Positions 22,921-34,442 of a DNA stretch of 64,000 nucleotides are shown here, one piece after another. The stretch covers positions 13,001,234 to 13,065,233 of the forward strand of contig NC_049903.1 in NCBI RefSeq assembly GCF_001411555.2. Reading direction: 5' to 3'. Within the stretch, counting starts at the first letter, position 1; each line of letters starts with the position of its first letter. Under the pieces are notes generated by a model. That model saw only the letters and a program-made list of their open reading frames with translations, searched no databases and had not been told where the DNA came from. The stretch is from Juglans regia (lineage: Eukaryota; Streptophyta; Magnoliopsida; Fagales; Juglandaceae). The translations under genes and the position numbers were made by a program.

Positions 22921-25150
22921 AGCAGCGTCCGTGATTTGGCTAAGACCAGCATGTTTTCATTTGCTCTATGTATTTTGTGTGGAATATTGCACCTTATAAT
23001 ATATGCACTTGCCCGGTGTACTTTTGTATTGGGCTATAAGAGTTTGGTTGCCGTGCTTGTGCACTAGGTGTGTAGGTTTCACGTGTATATCGTGTTGCAC
23101 ATTAATATATGTGTGTTTAAATAGAATAGTAAAAATGATAAATTACATATTGGTGTATAGTGCCGAGAATGATCATAAGTAGAATTTTTCTTATGATTTA
23201 TCTCCTTTTCTCTAGATAACTTCTATTGACCAATACAAAAAACGTATTATTACTTTTTTTTTTTTTTTTTGCCTATACAAGTACTGCTAGATAACAACAC
23301 TTTCTATAGAGAAGCAATATATTATGTAATTGAGTAGTGCTGCTACATTTATATACAAGTTTACCTAAAATATTATACGTACTGAGTGGCAGCCACATTT
23401 TATCGATGTTTTTTAACTTCAGACTTTGAATTTTAAAATTTTGATCATTTTCAACAGCTAACACATGATCAGTATGTATGATTTATATGCAAATAAAATT
23501 ATAAGTATAGATATATAATATTTTCTTATTGAATTTTCAATGTCAAGTCTAGCTTAAAACTGGTGATGATTAGAGCATAAATAATCCATCCATTACATTT
23601 AAATCGTGATTTATTCGAATTCTCTCCTATACAAAACTTTAAACGTACAGGTCGGATTTGGACTCAATGAAGCTGTAGATCATCGATCGAGCTTAGTGGG
23701 ATCATTTCAACACAGTGGCAAGACAAGACTTGGGTGCATGTTTATTTGCCTCACGACACCATAACAGCATATATCTAGCAACGTTAATATTACTTTATGA
23801 TCAACATGAGCGACATGAAGACAATTATGACTTGGGTTAATTTCTACACGTTGAACACAAGAAATGACAACATGGGGATATTTCAACATGATCAGTACTG
23901 GCCGGCCAGACATGTCTCGTGTCATATCTAAGTACCCTTTAACACATGATCATGATGACCATGATAGATACAAGCTGACGAAACCATAACATGAAACATA
24001 TATTAATACATATATATGATTAACTTCCCAAACTACATCAGTTTACATGACCTCAAGCAGTAGTAGTACTATTAACGTACAACGTTGCCCTCCCCGATTT
24101 TTGTGATCTTCATTTTGTCCACATTTGACTTTCGATTCAGATAACAAGAGAAGAAACCTTTGACGTATTCTTCCATGCCGATCCTTCCAAATAGTGGTGG
24201 GCTATTTGTATTCAATAGGCTTTTAACAGGCCCAATCTCTGCCTCGAATTTGGGGTTAAAGAACATGGCGATGGAGATCCTTTCTTTCTCTGCATTTATT
24301 GTTACCCTGTGTTCAATGCTCTTGTAGGCCCCATTGCTCAAGATCTGCGAATGACACACCACATCATGATCACGAGTACTTTTATACACATAACTGCAAT
24401 GTTTTATTATAAGTTCTCTGATTGAGGATTAATCATTTTGTTTTTTTATGGGAAATTTCAAATTAACTGAAACAAACTACAATACGAGGGGATATATATA
24501 AGGATCCCAACAAACACTTCAAAACAAACATTAATTACAGTGCAAGAGAAAGAAAATTAATAAACGGAAAATCGACTGTCTTGCTTGCAGTCGAGAGATC
24601 AGACGCCGCCTTGAAGAGAGTTTTTTGTGCTAAAGAAAGATCCTACGTACATGAGCAAGAAGATCATGAGCAGTGCTAAAACAATTCATGGCTGCTGTGC
24701 CTAATCCTCGATTTTCTAATTCATATTCAAATGGGATATGATTCCCAGCTAAGAGTTCACGAGAAAGTACTTGGGGTCAGAACTTGTCCCGCTGGGGTAA
24801 CTCTCATGGCTGGCCTGTGCATGGGAGCCAAATAAGTTTAGGATTGCGCCAAGTGTCTGATCTTACCTTGAAAAGAAGCGTATGGTAACTCATCAGTTCT
24901 CGTACGTGGTGCCTGTTGAATTAGACATGACCCTATTGATGACATCAACTAACTATAGTTGAGCAAGCTTACTAACCAGGCAAATTAAAGTACTACTCGA
25001 TTGTTGCAGTCAAGGGCGGCAGATCAGCCACAAACATTTAAACACTTTGATATTAATTAAAACAACTTGGTGTTAATTCACGATTTACATGAGTATGCAT
25101 GCATGATTAGATCGTAGAATTTAATTTCACATGTTTTAATTGTAAGTAAA
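22921..25150. repeat. Segmental duplication, copy A (dioxygenase 3' region)
   Basis: Closely similar in the same orientation to 27704-30168. Similarity starts at 'gtgatttggctaagaccagc' and ends near 'ttcacatgtttt'. It covers 3' flanking DNA, exon 4 and part of intron 3 of the dioxygenase gene. Small indels distinguish the copies. Confidence 0.85.
24072..24344 (-). pseudogene. Orphan exon 4 of an SRG1-like 2-oxoglutarate dioxygenase
   Basis: A 273-base open exon with an intact acceptor (GCAG at 24345-24348) and a stop at 24072. It encodes the C-terminal part of a 2-ODD, including the second iron-binding His (SIEHRV) and the 2-oxoglutarate-binding Arg-x-Ser (ERIS). It is two codons longer than its twin at 28913-29179, by KITKIGEG against KVKIGEG and a further codon near the end. 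Exons 1-3 are absent upstream (to the right), because the duplicated block ends inside intron 3 and a CACTA relative follows. It has no apparent way to make a full enzyme. Confidence 0.87.
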
Positions 25151-25329
25151 TTCAAATCCTGAACCCGTTCATGACTCTTCAACTAAGGACTCCGCTCCTA
25201 AACAAGTTAATACACAGGAGACAGTTAGCCAATCGACACCTATCAGTAAGAAAATTTTATTAATAATTAATTACATTTCAATACTTTGGAGACTGTATTT
25301 AATTATTTTAAGAATCTTATTTGATGCAT

Positions 25330-26935
25330 TGTCACGTTACAGACGTGGCTACACCCGTGGCCTTGCTCTTGAAAGAAATAGAAGGTACGGAAAAATCAAA
25401 GTCAACATTCTTGATAACTTCACTGGAAGAGTGGAAGATAGTGCAGCATTGCTTGCCTCCTATGTTGGCACACTAGTCTGAGCTTATACCTCATTTTATG
25501 TGTGATCATGGAGAAATGTTTCGAATGAGGTGAAGGATCGCATTCGGAGTCGTGTACTAGTGAGTTTATATACAAACGTAAATTTATTTAGAGATGTTTT
25601 GATTTCATATTTTTTTTTGCAATTCACTTCTTAGGATGAGTTTGACCTCAATTTTGGCCATAGCGAGGATGTGCGAACTATGAACGAGTTGATGACTACA
25701 TTATTTTAACTTCACAAAGGACGATGACATGACCATTTCAAGAAGTTCGATATGTTGGAAAAGGTTGTTCAGTCTCCTTTCAAAAAATGAAGTTACACGA
25801 TTGGAGGAAGTATTATGATCTTTTCGCAAGTCCAAATTATCAAATATTTTAGATTTATTCCCTATAAGTTATTTACATCTATATATATTGGTTTCATATA
25901 TTATATTTAACATTGTTAATTTCTCCTACAGGACTTAAGTTCTATCAATATATAGAATCGAACGGCTTTGACAATCCACCATCGCGCCGACTCAAGGTTA
26001 TTCCAACGTCTTGCTGATAAAATGGTAATTGATAACTTATTAATTCTCACTCATTTTTATCATATTCTTTTATTCAAGTACTAATATTATTTTTTTAAAA
26101 TTTACTAATGTGGCTTTATTAAAAATGTGATGATCCTGAAAATTTCTTCATCATTCATATCTATGTTGCTACTCACACTGATGAGCACAGTGAGTGGGTT
26201 GATCTTGTCACTAAAAATAATTGTATTAGTGATGTTATTTTCTGTGACTAAATTATACAACATGTGAAGTCATATTGTGTTTGATTCCTCGTTTCTTTTA
26301 AGAGAAATGATACTTGCAGTCGTGAGTGTGCAAACGCCGTGCAGTCGCTTTAAAAAAAGTGAATAAATATGGGACTCACATGAAAAGAAATTAATTTTTT
26401 AATAGTGGACTCCACTCTTTTTCAAAGCAACTGCACGGCGTTTGCGCATTCCACGACTGTATGTAGAATTACTCTTCTTTTAATATGTGAGCTTTATTAT
26501 CATATTTTTGTTGTAATTGTAAGAAAAAGTGATTGAGATCCAATCAGCCTATGAGGAATCCTCTACTAGTGACATAGATATATTCACGCACGTGGTCAAG
26601 ACCAAATCTAGTTTGGTAAGAGATTTGTGACGTTCTTTCATGCATGTCGGTTCATCCACCAAGACCTCAACTTCTAAAGTTAATAGTCTTACTAAAGATT
26701 TAGATGCAGCACGCTAAGAAATTGAGCAAATGAAGTTGAGACAGTAGGAGTTGAAGTCTCTCTTATCACGACAGTCTGATTTAGAGACGCCTATGCAGGA
26801 GGAACAAAGAGATCGCGATGAGAGAATACGCATTGAAGTCCAAGAGCAAGTGCAGAGAGAGATGATGGTCCAGATGGAACATGTTATGTCAATTCAGTAG
26901 GATTGCAGTGAGCGAAGAAAGAAAAAGAAATGATC
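25330..26935 (+). pseudogene. Ptta/En/Spm (Transposase_24)-like gene, multiply disrupted
   Basis: Recognisable blocks in order: TRGLALERNRRYGKIKVNI near 25350; WRNVSNEVKDRIRSRVL ending at a GTGAGT donor near 25560; DVRTMNELMTTL and FKKFDMLEKVVQSPFKK near 25670-25790; a HTDEHSEWVDLV segment near 26180; and a Gln/Glu-rich C-terminal coiled-coil region to 26935 (DERIRIEVQEQVQREMM). Many stops and frame changes occur. The layout matches the second gene of the 1-10786 CACTA but from a different family. Confidence 0.68.
26302..26474. repeat. MULE-type MITE with perfect 9-bp target duplication
   Basis: 173 bp flanked by TTCTTTTAA at 26293-26301 and 26475-26483. Terminal inverted repeats extend about 50 bases and share GTCGTG, GCAAACGCCGTGCAGT and GCTTT on both arms. 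The ends are GAGAAATGATAC and, inverted, GAGTAATTCTAC. Long TIRs with a 9-bp duplication are the Mutator-like pattern. It sits inside the dead CACTA gene. Confidence 0.85.
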
Positions 26936-27059
26936 AATATATCATTATCGTTATCAGTATTACAAACTTTTATTGTCTATTAATCTAACTCTATAAGACA
27001 ATATTAATTGTTATATTTATGGTGTAATATGAAATAATTTATATGCTTTTTAATTTTAT

Positions 27060-27690
27060 GAAATTACTATTTCTGATCATAACGTTCGCACATAAAGAAC
27101 AAACGTTTGAACATTGATTCATGTTTGAATCAACATTCGAACAAAATTCCAACGAATTCGAACAAAATGTTCGAATGTAAGGCACTACATTCGCACGTTT
27201 TAACGCACAAACAATCTAAACGTTTGAATGATGAAAATTCATACGTTCAAACGACGAACTATCATCCGAACGTTATAAATGATACATTGGAACTCTTCTC
27301 CTTTAACATCAGAATGTTACATTCAAACATCATCAAGTTAACGTTCGAACGTAAATATCATTCGTGTAAAGCAAAAACAACGAACATCAATTTTTTTTAC
27401 ATGCGAACATTAATTAGTCAGGTTAACATTTGAATGTCGGTTTATACATCCGAACGTTACTTTCTGTGATGGTTTTTAACTGTCACAAAAATTCATCACG
27501 TTTGAACTCACGGCAGACTTCCAACTGAAAAAAAATAAATAAATAAAAAAAAGAGAGAGAGAGAGAGAGAACTTTTTGTGACGGTTGAACAATAAACCGT
27601 CACAAAAAACATTCTATGACGCCTTTTAGGTAACGACGGTTTGCTTATTTTTTGTGACGGTTTCATCCGTCATGAAAACCAAATTCTATT
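27060..27690. repeat. Subterminal repeat array and hairpins of the degenerate CACTA
   Basis: 27060-27480 carries many partially palindromic ACGTTCGAACG-like units. 27556-27570 is a GA run. 27575-27680 holds paired TTTTTGTGACGG and CCGTCACAAAAA motifs that can form hairpins. The ORF across it is an artefact of the repeats. Confidence 0.65.
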
Positions 27691-27703
27691 GTAAAATTGC
27701 AAG

Positions 27704-30168
27704 CTACCAGCGTACGTGATTTGGCTAAGACCAGCATGTTTTCATATGCTCTATGTGTTTTGTGTGGAATATATATTGCAGCATATATATATATATATAT
27801 ATAATATATGCACATGCATATAGTGTACTTTTGTATTGGGCTGTAAGAGTTTGGTTGCCGTGCTTTGTGCACTAGGTGTAGGTTTCACGTGTATATCGTG
27901 TTACACATTAATATATGTTAAAATATAAAGATAAAAATGATAAATTATATGTAAAAATGATAAATTATATGTTGATATGTGGTGCATCAAATGATAAGTA
28001 GAATTTCTCTTATGGTTTAACCCCTTTCTCTAGATAACTTCTATTGACAAATATACTATTGTATACTTTGGATAAAAATGTATTGTTACTTTATTTGCCT
28101 ATACAAGTACTGCTCAACAACATTTTCTTTAGAGAAATAATATATTACGCAATTGAGTAGTACTGCTAGCTCCATGTATATAAAATTTTACTGACAATAT
28201 TATATGTATTGAGTGACAGTCACATTTTATCGATTTTTTTTAATTTTAAATTGTAAATTTTAAAATTTTTATCATTTTCATGAATAGCTGACAAATCAAT
28301 AGTACATATGATTACGTAAATAAAATTGTAAGTATTAATAGTATTTTCTTATGTAATTTTCAACGCCGAGTCTAGCTTAAAATTGGTGATAATTAGAGCA
28401 CATATAATCCATCTATTACATTTAAATCGTGATTTATTCGAATTTTATTCTGTACAAAACATTAAACGTACAGGTCGGATTTGGACTTAATGAAGCTGTA
28501 GATCGAGCTTAGTGGGATCATTTCAACACAGTGGCAAGATAAGACTTGGGTGCATGTTTATTTGCCTCACGACACCATAACATGATGAGGATATATCTAG
28601 CAACGTTATAACTTCATGATCAACAGCGACAAGACAATAATGACTTGGGTTTCTACACGTTGAACACAAGATAGATACACAAGACTAATTTATTTGTCAT
28701 TAAGACACCAATGACAACATGGGGATCATATTTCAACAGTACTGGCCGGCCAGACATGATGCCTCGTACTGTGTCTAACCCTTTAACACATCATGATCGA
28801 TGATCATGATAGATACAAGACGAAACCATAACATGAAACATAATATATATATGTATATGATTAACTTCCCAAACTACATCAGTTTACATGACCTCAAGCA
28901 GTAGTAGTAATATTAACGTACGCTGCCCTCCCCGATTTTTACCTTCATTTTGTCCACATTTGACTTTCCATTCAGATAACGAGAGAAGAAACCTTTGACG
29001 TATTCTTCCATTCCGATCCTTCCAAATAGTGGTGGGCTATTTGTATTCAATAGGCTTTTAACAGGCCCAATCTCTGCCTCGAATTTGGGGTTAAAGAACA
29101 TGGCGATGGAGATCCTTTCTTTCTCTGTATTTACTGTTACCCTGTGTTCAATGCTCTTATAGGCCCCATTGCTCAAGATCTGCAAAATGACACACCACAT
29201 CATGATCACGAGTACTTTTATACACATAACTGCAATGTTTTATAAGTTCTCTGATTGAGGAACCATTTTGTTTTTTTATGGGCAATTTCAAATTAACTGA
29301 AACAAACTACAATTCGAGGGGATATATATAAGGATCACAACAAACACTTCAAAATAAACATTAATTACAGTGCAAGAAAAAGAAAATAAATAAACGGAAA
29401 ATCGACTTGCAGCATGCAGTCGAGAGATCAGACGCCGCCCTGAAGAGAATTTTTTGTGCTAAAGAAAGATCCTACGTACATGAGCAAGAAGAAGATCATG
29501 AGCAGTACTAAAACAATTTTGTGATTGCGGAATCATTTATTTGTGGATACCAACGTTAGAACATATGCATGGTTGCTGTTCCTAACCCTCGATTTTCTAA
29601 TTCATATTCACATGGGATATGCAGATTCCCAGCTAAGAGTTCACGAGAAAGTACTTAGGGTCAGAACTTGTCCCGCTGGGGTAACTCTCATGGCTGGCCT
29701 GTGCATGGGAGCCAAATAAGTTTAGGATTGCGCCAAGTGTCTGATCTTACCTTGAAAAGAAGCGTATGGTAACTCATCAGTTCTCGTACGTGGTGCCTGA
29801 TGAATTTAGACACCCTAACTCTCATGGCTGGCCTGTGCATGGGAGCCATATAAGTTTAGGATTGCCAAGTGTCTGATCTTACCTTGAAAAGAAGCGTATG
29901 GTAACTCATAATACCAGTTCTCGTACGTGGTGCCTGATGAATTTAGACACCCTATTGATGATATCCACTAACTATAGTTGAGCAAGCTTACTAACCAGGC
30001 AAATTAAAGTCTACTCGATCGTTGCAGTCAAGGCCAGCGGCAGATCAGCCACAAACATTTAAAGATTTTGATATTAATTAAAACAACTTAGTGTTAATTC
30101 ACGATTTGCATGAGTATGCGTGCATGATTAGATCTTAGAGTTTAATTTCACATGTTTTGTAAGTAAAT
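27704..30168. repeat. Segmental duplication, copy B (contains the intact gene's 3' part)
   Basis: Direct repeat partner of 22921-25150, offset about 4.8 kb. It includes the 3' flank, exon 4 and about 1 kb of intron 3 of the functional-looking dioxygenase. It also has a private internal tandem duplication at 29682-29952. Confidence 0.85.
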
Positions 30169-31789
30169 ATCATCATATATATATTATTAGAATCTTGATG
30201 ATCAGGACAATCATAAAGTATGATTTACTTCTTTTGGAAATGACAATACTATTAGAAATTACTATATTATACATGAAGGATTGTTATATATTGATGTTCA
30301 CGAGCAGTCCAATGCGGTCTTTTATATTTTACTATACATGTGGTTTAAATGGAAGCTTTAATCTCCAATTTCTTGACCGAATTAATTGGTGAATATATAT
30401 AGAAAGATAGACACAATATTAATTAACTTCTCAGGAAGTGGAGTACTACGTCTATGAGTATTAAATATTGTAGGACCCAAAAAAGTTTGATCAAGATCGC
30501 TAAGGTGGTTTCCAAAATCTAGAGTACTATGTTTAACATACGTCGATTGAGGTTAATTTTCTTTAGAAATTAAAGATGGGTTAGAGGCAGATCAGAGCTA
30601 GCCAAAGACGGTATATAATATGACAAACCTCCATAATGTCTCCTACGTTGACGACCAAGGCATCTGGGAGGAAGTTCACCGGCATCCAAACCCCATCTTT
30701 CTTTATCTGAAGACCTTCTACTCCATTGACTTGATGAAGGATGGTTATACCACTGGCATCGGAGTGAGGGGTAACGCCAACAACAAGTTCTGGTTGTGGG
30801 CATGGAGGATAGCAGGCCATCCTCATTGATTGCATCCCATCTACAAATAACTCCTCTATCTCTCTCTTATCTATATTCAGACATTTTCCCATTAACCCCA
30901 CAAGTGTCATGGCAAGCTCTTGCAACTCTGAGAAGTATGATTCTAAGGTGTTCCTGTCGGGAGAAGTGAAAAATATGACAAAAGTTGAGGTGTTTATCTG
31001 ATCAGGGAGAGGGGGAGATAGAATTACCTCAAGGAAGAAGGGAGCTTTGGGAATAAATGTGGCTCTCTTCTCTGAATAGGGTTGATCAGCATGTAGAATC
31101 TATCACCCCAGTCAAGTTTTTGATCTTTGGATCGGATGACTGTTCCATAACCTTCAGAATCACCTGGCCTTACCTTGTATTTCGTTTTCTCTTCCATGGG
31201 AAGATTGAAGAATTCTTCCATCTCTTGTTTCAGTTTATTTAATAGTGAAGAGCTAACTCCATGGTTCACAATCTGTAATTTATACAGAACAACACATATA
31301 AGTACTATTCCAACATTTATGTTTGTTATGGAGAAAAAAAAAAAGAACAAGAAGAAGAAGAAAAACTAGACAGTCCACTGTTATTATTGTTATAATTTTT
31401 ATTATAACACAACAATATTTGATCAATATACATTGATCTTCAATTTTTCTCTCGATTAATTGTTCCAATATACACAAATTATAAGGTAATGGTTGAAAAA
31501 TATTGAAGAAAACCTGAAAGACGCCCCAATCTTTGCAACTTGAATGCAACTTCTGTAGTTCTAGATCATAGCAGTCTGTGGGCTCCCCGAAGACCAACTT
31601 TTCCATATCGATTGTGGGGATCACTGCAGCCAAGGTATTAGTACTGCAGTCAGAGAGACCAAGATCAGTCTCTTGATCTCGACAGATATAGCTCTGCGGG
31701 ACTACTGCTGCTGTCGACATTAGCGCTTTGGCGAACTCCTTAACACTCATGAGAACTGGATTTGAGCTTGAAAAGTCAACTCCCTCCAT
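28913..31789 (-). CDS. SRG1 / S-norcoclaurine-synthase-1-like 2-oxoglutarate-Fe(II) dioxygenase
   Basis: Four exons on the - strand: 31514-31789, 31028-31272, 30629-30953 and 28913-29179. Together they give 1113 bases and a 370-residue protein, the normal size for this family. Exon phases agree throughout and all donors and acceptors are GT/AG. The N-terminal DIOX_N region includes IVNHGV. The catalytic core has His237 and Asp239 (TPHSDASG) and His294 (IEHRV) for iron, and Arg304-x-Ser306 for 2-oxoglutarate. The start is the ATG at 31789 in AACAATGG context. An upstream in-frame TTG is not a start. It is likely a cytosolic oxidase or hydroxylase of specialised metabolites; the substrate cannot be read from sequence. 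A TATA box lies about 70 bases upstream. Intron 3 (1449 bases) carries part of duplicated block B. No lesion was seen. Confidence 0.88.
29682..29952. repeat. Tandem duplication of a 134-bp unit in intron 3
   Basis: The unit starting 'taactctcatggctggcc' at 29682 restarts at 29816 and ends near 29952. The equivalent part of copy A (about 24798-24934) has only one unit, so this arose after the segmental duplication or was lost in A. Confidence 0.82.
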
Positions 31790-31859
31790 TGTTACAGTTT
31801 GCAATATTGTTGCTTATGATCTTACCGAGGCCTGCACCTCTTAGCACGCTGCAATGGCC

Positions 31860-31867
31860 TTTATATA
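31860..31867 (-). promoter_or_regulatory. TATA box of the dioxygenase gene
   Basis: The - strand reads TATATAAA within CTATATAAAGG, ending 71 bases before the ATG at 31789. The spacing suits a short 5' UTR. Confidence 0.65.
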
Positions 31868-31869
31868 GC

Positions 31870-32240
31870 CAGCTGAAAGAACTTAATTGTGGCAAAAAAG
31901 ATAAGAACAGTAATAATTATGATGAGTTTGGGAATATATGCAGGAAGCCTTTGACACGAGGAAGGTAGCGCATGCATATAAGAACCAAAGATATTAATTA
32001 AAATTAAATGGTTCGCTTTTTCTTTCTGGTAACGTTAACGCTTTGCCATGTAATTAATTATCAATTGTAAGTTGGTGACGCATGGAAAAGTAGTAGTGGC
32101 AGTTTTCATGCAGATCAATTGACGTACGTGTCCTACCTAGATAGCTAGCTAGCTAGTTAATTATTTTGCCCGCCACCTTCAATTTATTATAAGAATCTCA
32201 TTTTTTTTTTTCCTTTTACGCTTCATGAGGTACTGAAATG
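31870..32240. other. Dioxygenase upstream region
   Basis: AT-rich flanking DNA with no coding signal. It probably includes promoter sequence for the - strand dioxygenase. Confidence 0.4.
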
Positions 32241-33320
32241 TTATGCACCTAATATTTATTTATTTATGACAACCTCATCTCATTTATTTATTTATTTATT
32301 TATTTATGACAACCTCATCTCATTGATTAAACATGATCATAACAAGTGCTGAATACAGGAGTATCCTCCATATCCACTATACGTTGAGATTCCATCAGAG
32401 TAGACAAAGCATATTTACCTAGTGTATGTGCTAATACATTGCCTTTTCTATGGATATGATTAACAGTTCAGACATCAAAACATAAGATAGTAGATCTGAT
32501 TTCTGATATGATCATACCAAAATAACTCTCATCAACCGGTTGTTTCTGAATATCCATTACTACTTTTTTGGAATCACATTCTAAAATTATTTTTCTCATT
32601 CCCAAATAAACTCCAAAGTTTACTGCTGTGATAGCTCCTTTTACTTCTGCTAACAGTGGATCATGAAGTAGAGTCTAATCATGAAGTAAAGCCTGTTTCT
32701 TTCTCATGGTGGCCAATATGTTGCCTTCCTCATCCCTGACAGCTATGCCAATTCCAATCATACACTGATTTTTATTGACTGCCACGTCCCAATTGATCTT
32801 GCTAAATCCTGGTGGTGGATTTTGCCAAGTACCAGTTCTTGTCGTATTGTTATTTTCTCTGTTTGATGCCCTTGTTTCCATTATCTCAATATCTTGTAAC
32901 ATTTGAAGCACCTTGGTCTGTACTGATTTAGGATCAATCAAGATGTTTTTAAAAATAAATTCATTCCTAGCTTCTCCACCAAAGATTCCATAAGGTTAGG
33001 GACAGTTCTTCCATTTCTTTTTTTCCAGGTTACTGAACATATCTTCAAGAAGTACCTTTAAACTCTTGCATGATACCTTGCTCTTTTGGATCTTTATTGA
33101 ACATTGTCCTAGAATATCATTTGCAGAGATACATTCCCATAAAATATGTTCTGTGATTTCTGGTTCTTTTAAACAAAGAGGACAAATCTGATCTTCCAAA
33201 ATCTTTTTCTTGCACAAATTGACCTTGATAGGTAGAATGTTGAGGCAGGCTCTTCACAAGAAATTCTTTGCAGCAGGAGGGATATATGTATCGTGGTCCA
33301 AGCTGCATGTGGCAATTTCA
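32241..33320 (-). pseudogene. 3' part of an L1-type LINE (zinc-knuckle zf-RVT and RNase H-like domain)
   Basis: The 5'-truncated end of a non-LTR retrotransposon on the - strand. 32996-33310 encodes the zf-RVT-type segment with CPLCLKEPEITEHILWEC. 32675-32941 plus broken downstream frames to about 32340 encode the plant RNase H-like (RVT_3) domain: KINWDVAVNKNQ, GIGIAVRDEEGNIL, then LECDSKKVV and HRKGNVLAH. Frames are interrupted by stops. The left end (32246-32320) has ATTT runs and a twice-repeated phrase 'tttatttatgacaacctcat', consistent with the LINE 3' tail. Confidence 0.75.
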
Positions 33321-33515
33321 TGCTGAACGTTAATTTGTCCTACCTCCTCCTTAAACCAGTCTATTTTGAGACGGCTGGTCATCAATTTCATTACAAGCTG
33401 GCTTCTGCTTTCTTTTCAATTTTATTGATTAATTGATTTAATATTCTAATATAATGTTTGATATTATCATAAAAGCAGCTTGCATTGCTGGATCTGAAGA
33501 AATCATCTTAATTTA

Positions 33516-33550
<35 letters not shown>

Positions 33551-34399
33551 TACAGAGTACATGCAGATCAGGCCTACACCATGGCCAGTAGGCCTGGAAT
33601 AACCATATTATTAAATGAAAATACTCTAACGTAAATTATAAGTTAGTATATATTATTGAGACAGACGTACATTAATATATATAAAATAAATTAATATAAC
33701 CTTAGGAAAATGTCAATATATATTAATAATTAGCATTTTTATCTCTAAAAATCTTGTTGATCAGCATGCATGACTAGTACTAGTACTAGTACGTTAATTA
33801 GTTTCTCCTCTTTACTCGCCTTTTTTTTTTTTTTTTTTTAGGAATACTCGCCTTAATTAATTTGTGTCCATGATGACATTAATAATATATATATAAGATC
33901 AAACCTTCCACAGTTTGCTCAAGTGAAGAGAGTGATCAAGAGCTAGCTTTTTATACACCGTACGATATTCGAATGTACGAGATCTTAATTAAACGCTTGA
34001 ATTCATGTATTTTATATATTTTTTATTTGGACTGATCAAATATTTTGTTCAAACTTAATGTCATGAATTGAAATTGAGTTAATATCTGAATTGAACTAAT
34101 GAATCGACTAAATGATCCTAATCCAATTCCAATTTTTTAGTATATCTTATCTTTTTACCATATAATATATATGTTGAACATATTTTATATATATATATAT
34201 ATACACTATATATTATTATTATCTTTGACAAATTAAAGAACATAATTGCTTTCATGTATAATGTACAACACGATCACGTATAAAGCATGTTGCATGTTAA
34301 TTGTAACTCGTGTAATTAATTTACATGATTGTTTATATGAAAAAAATTGAGAAAAAGGTGAAAATAGATAGAAACAACATTCTTTAATTCCTAGTACTC

Positions 34400-34442
<43 letters not shown>

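Larger units (their letters stand above)
25151..27703 (+). mobile_element. Degenerate CACTA-type element separating the two dioxygenase copies
   Basis: Sequence unique to the gap between duplicated copies A and B. It contains a dead Ptta/En/Spm-like gene (25330-26935), then a block of CGTTCGAACG-type subterminal repeats (27060-27480) and hairpins of TTTTTGTGACGGTT (27575-27680). The right end, near 'aattctattgtaaa', may be a decayed ...TTCTTGTAGTG terminus. The left end was not located. A MULE-type MITE is inserted at 26302. Confidence 0.6.

Noticed and set aside
27107..27433. 108-residue ORF in the CGTTCGAACG array
   Set aside because: The peptide is dictated by the repeat motif and lies within the subterminal region.
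29525..29719. Short ORF in dioxygenase intron 3
   Set aside because: It lies in the duplicated intron block, lacks a conserved start in copy A and has no recognisable domain.
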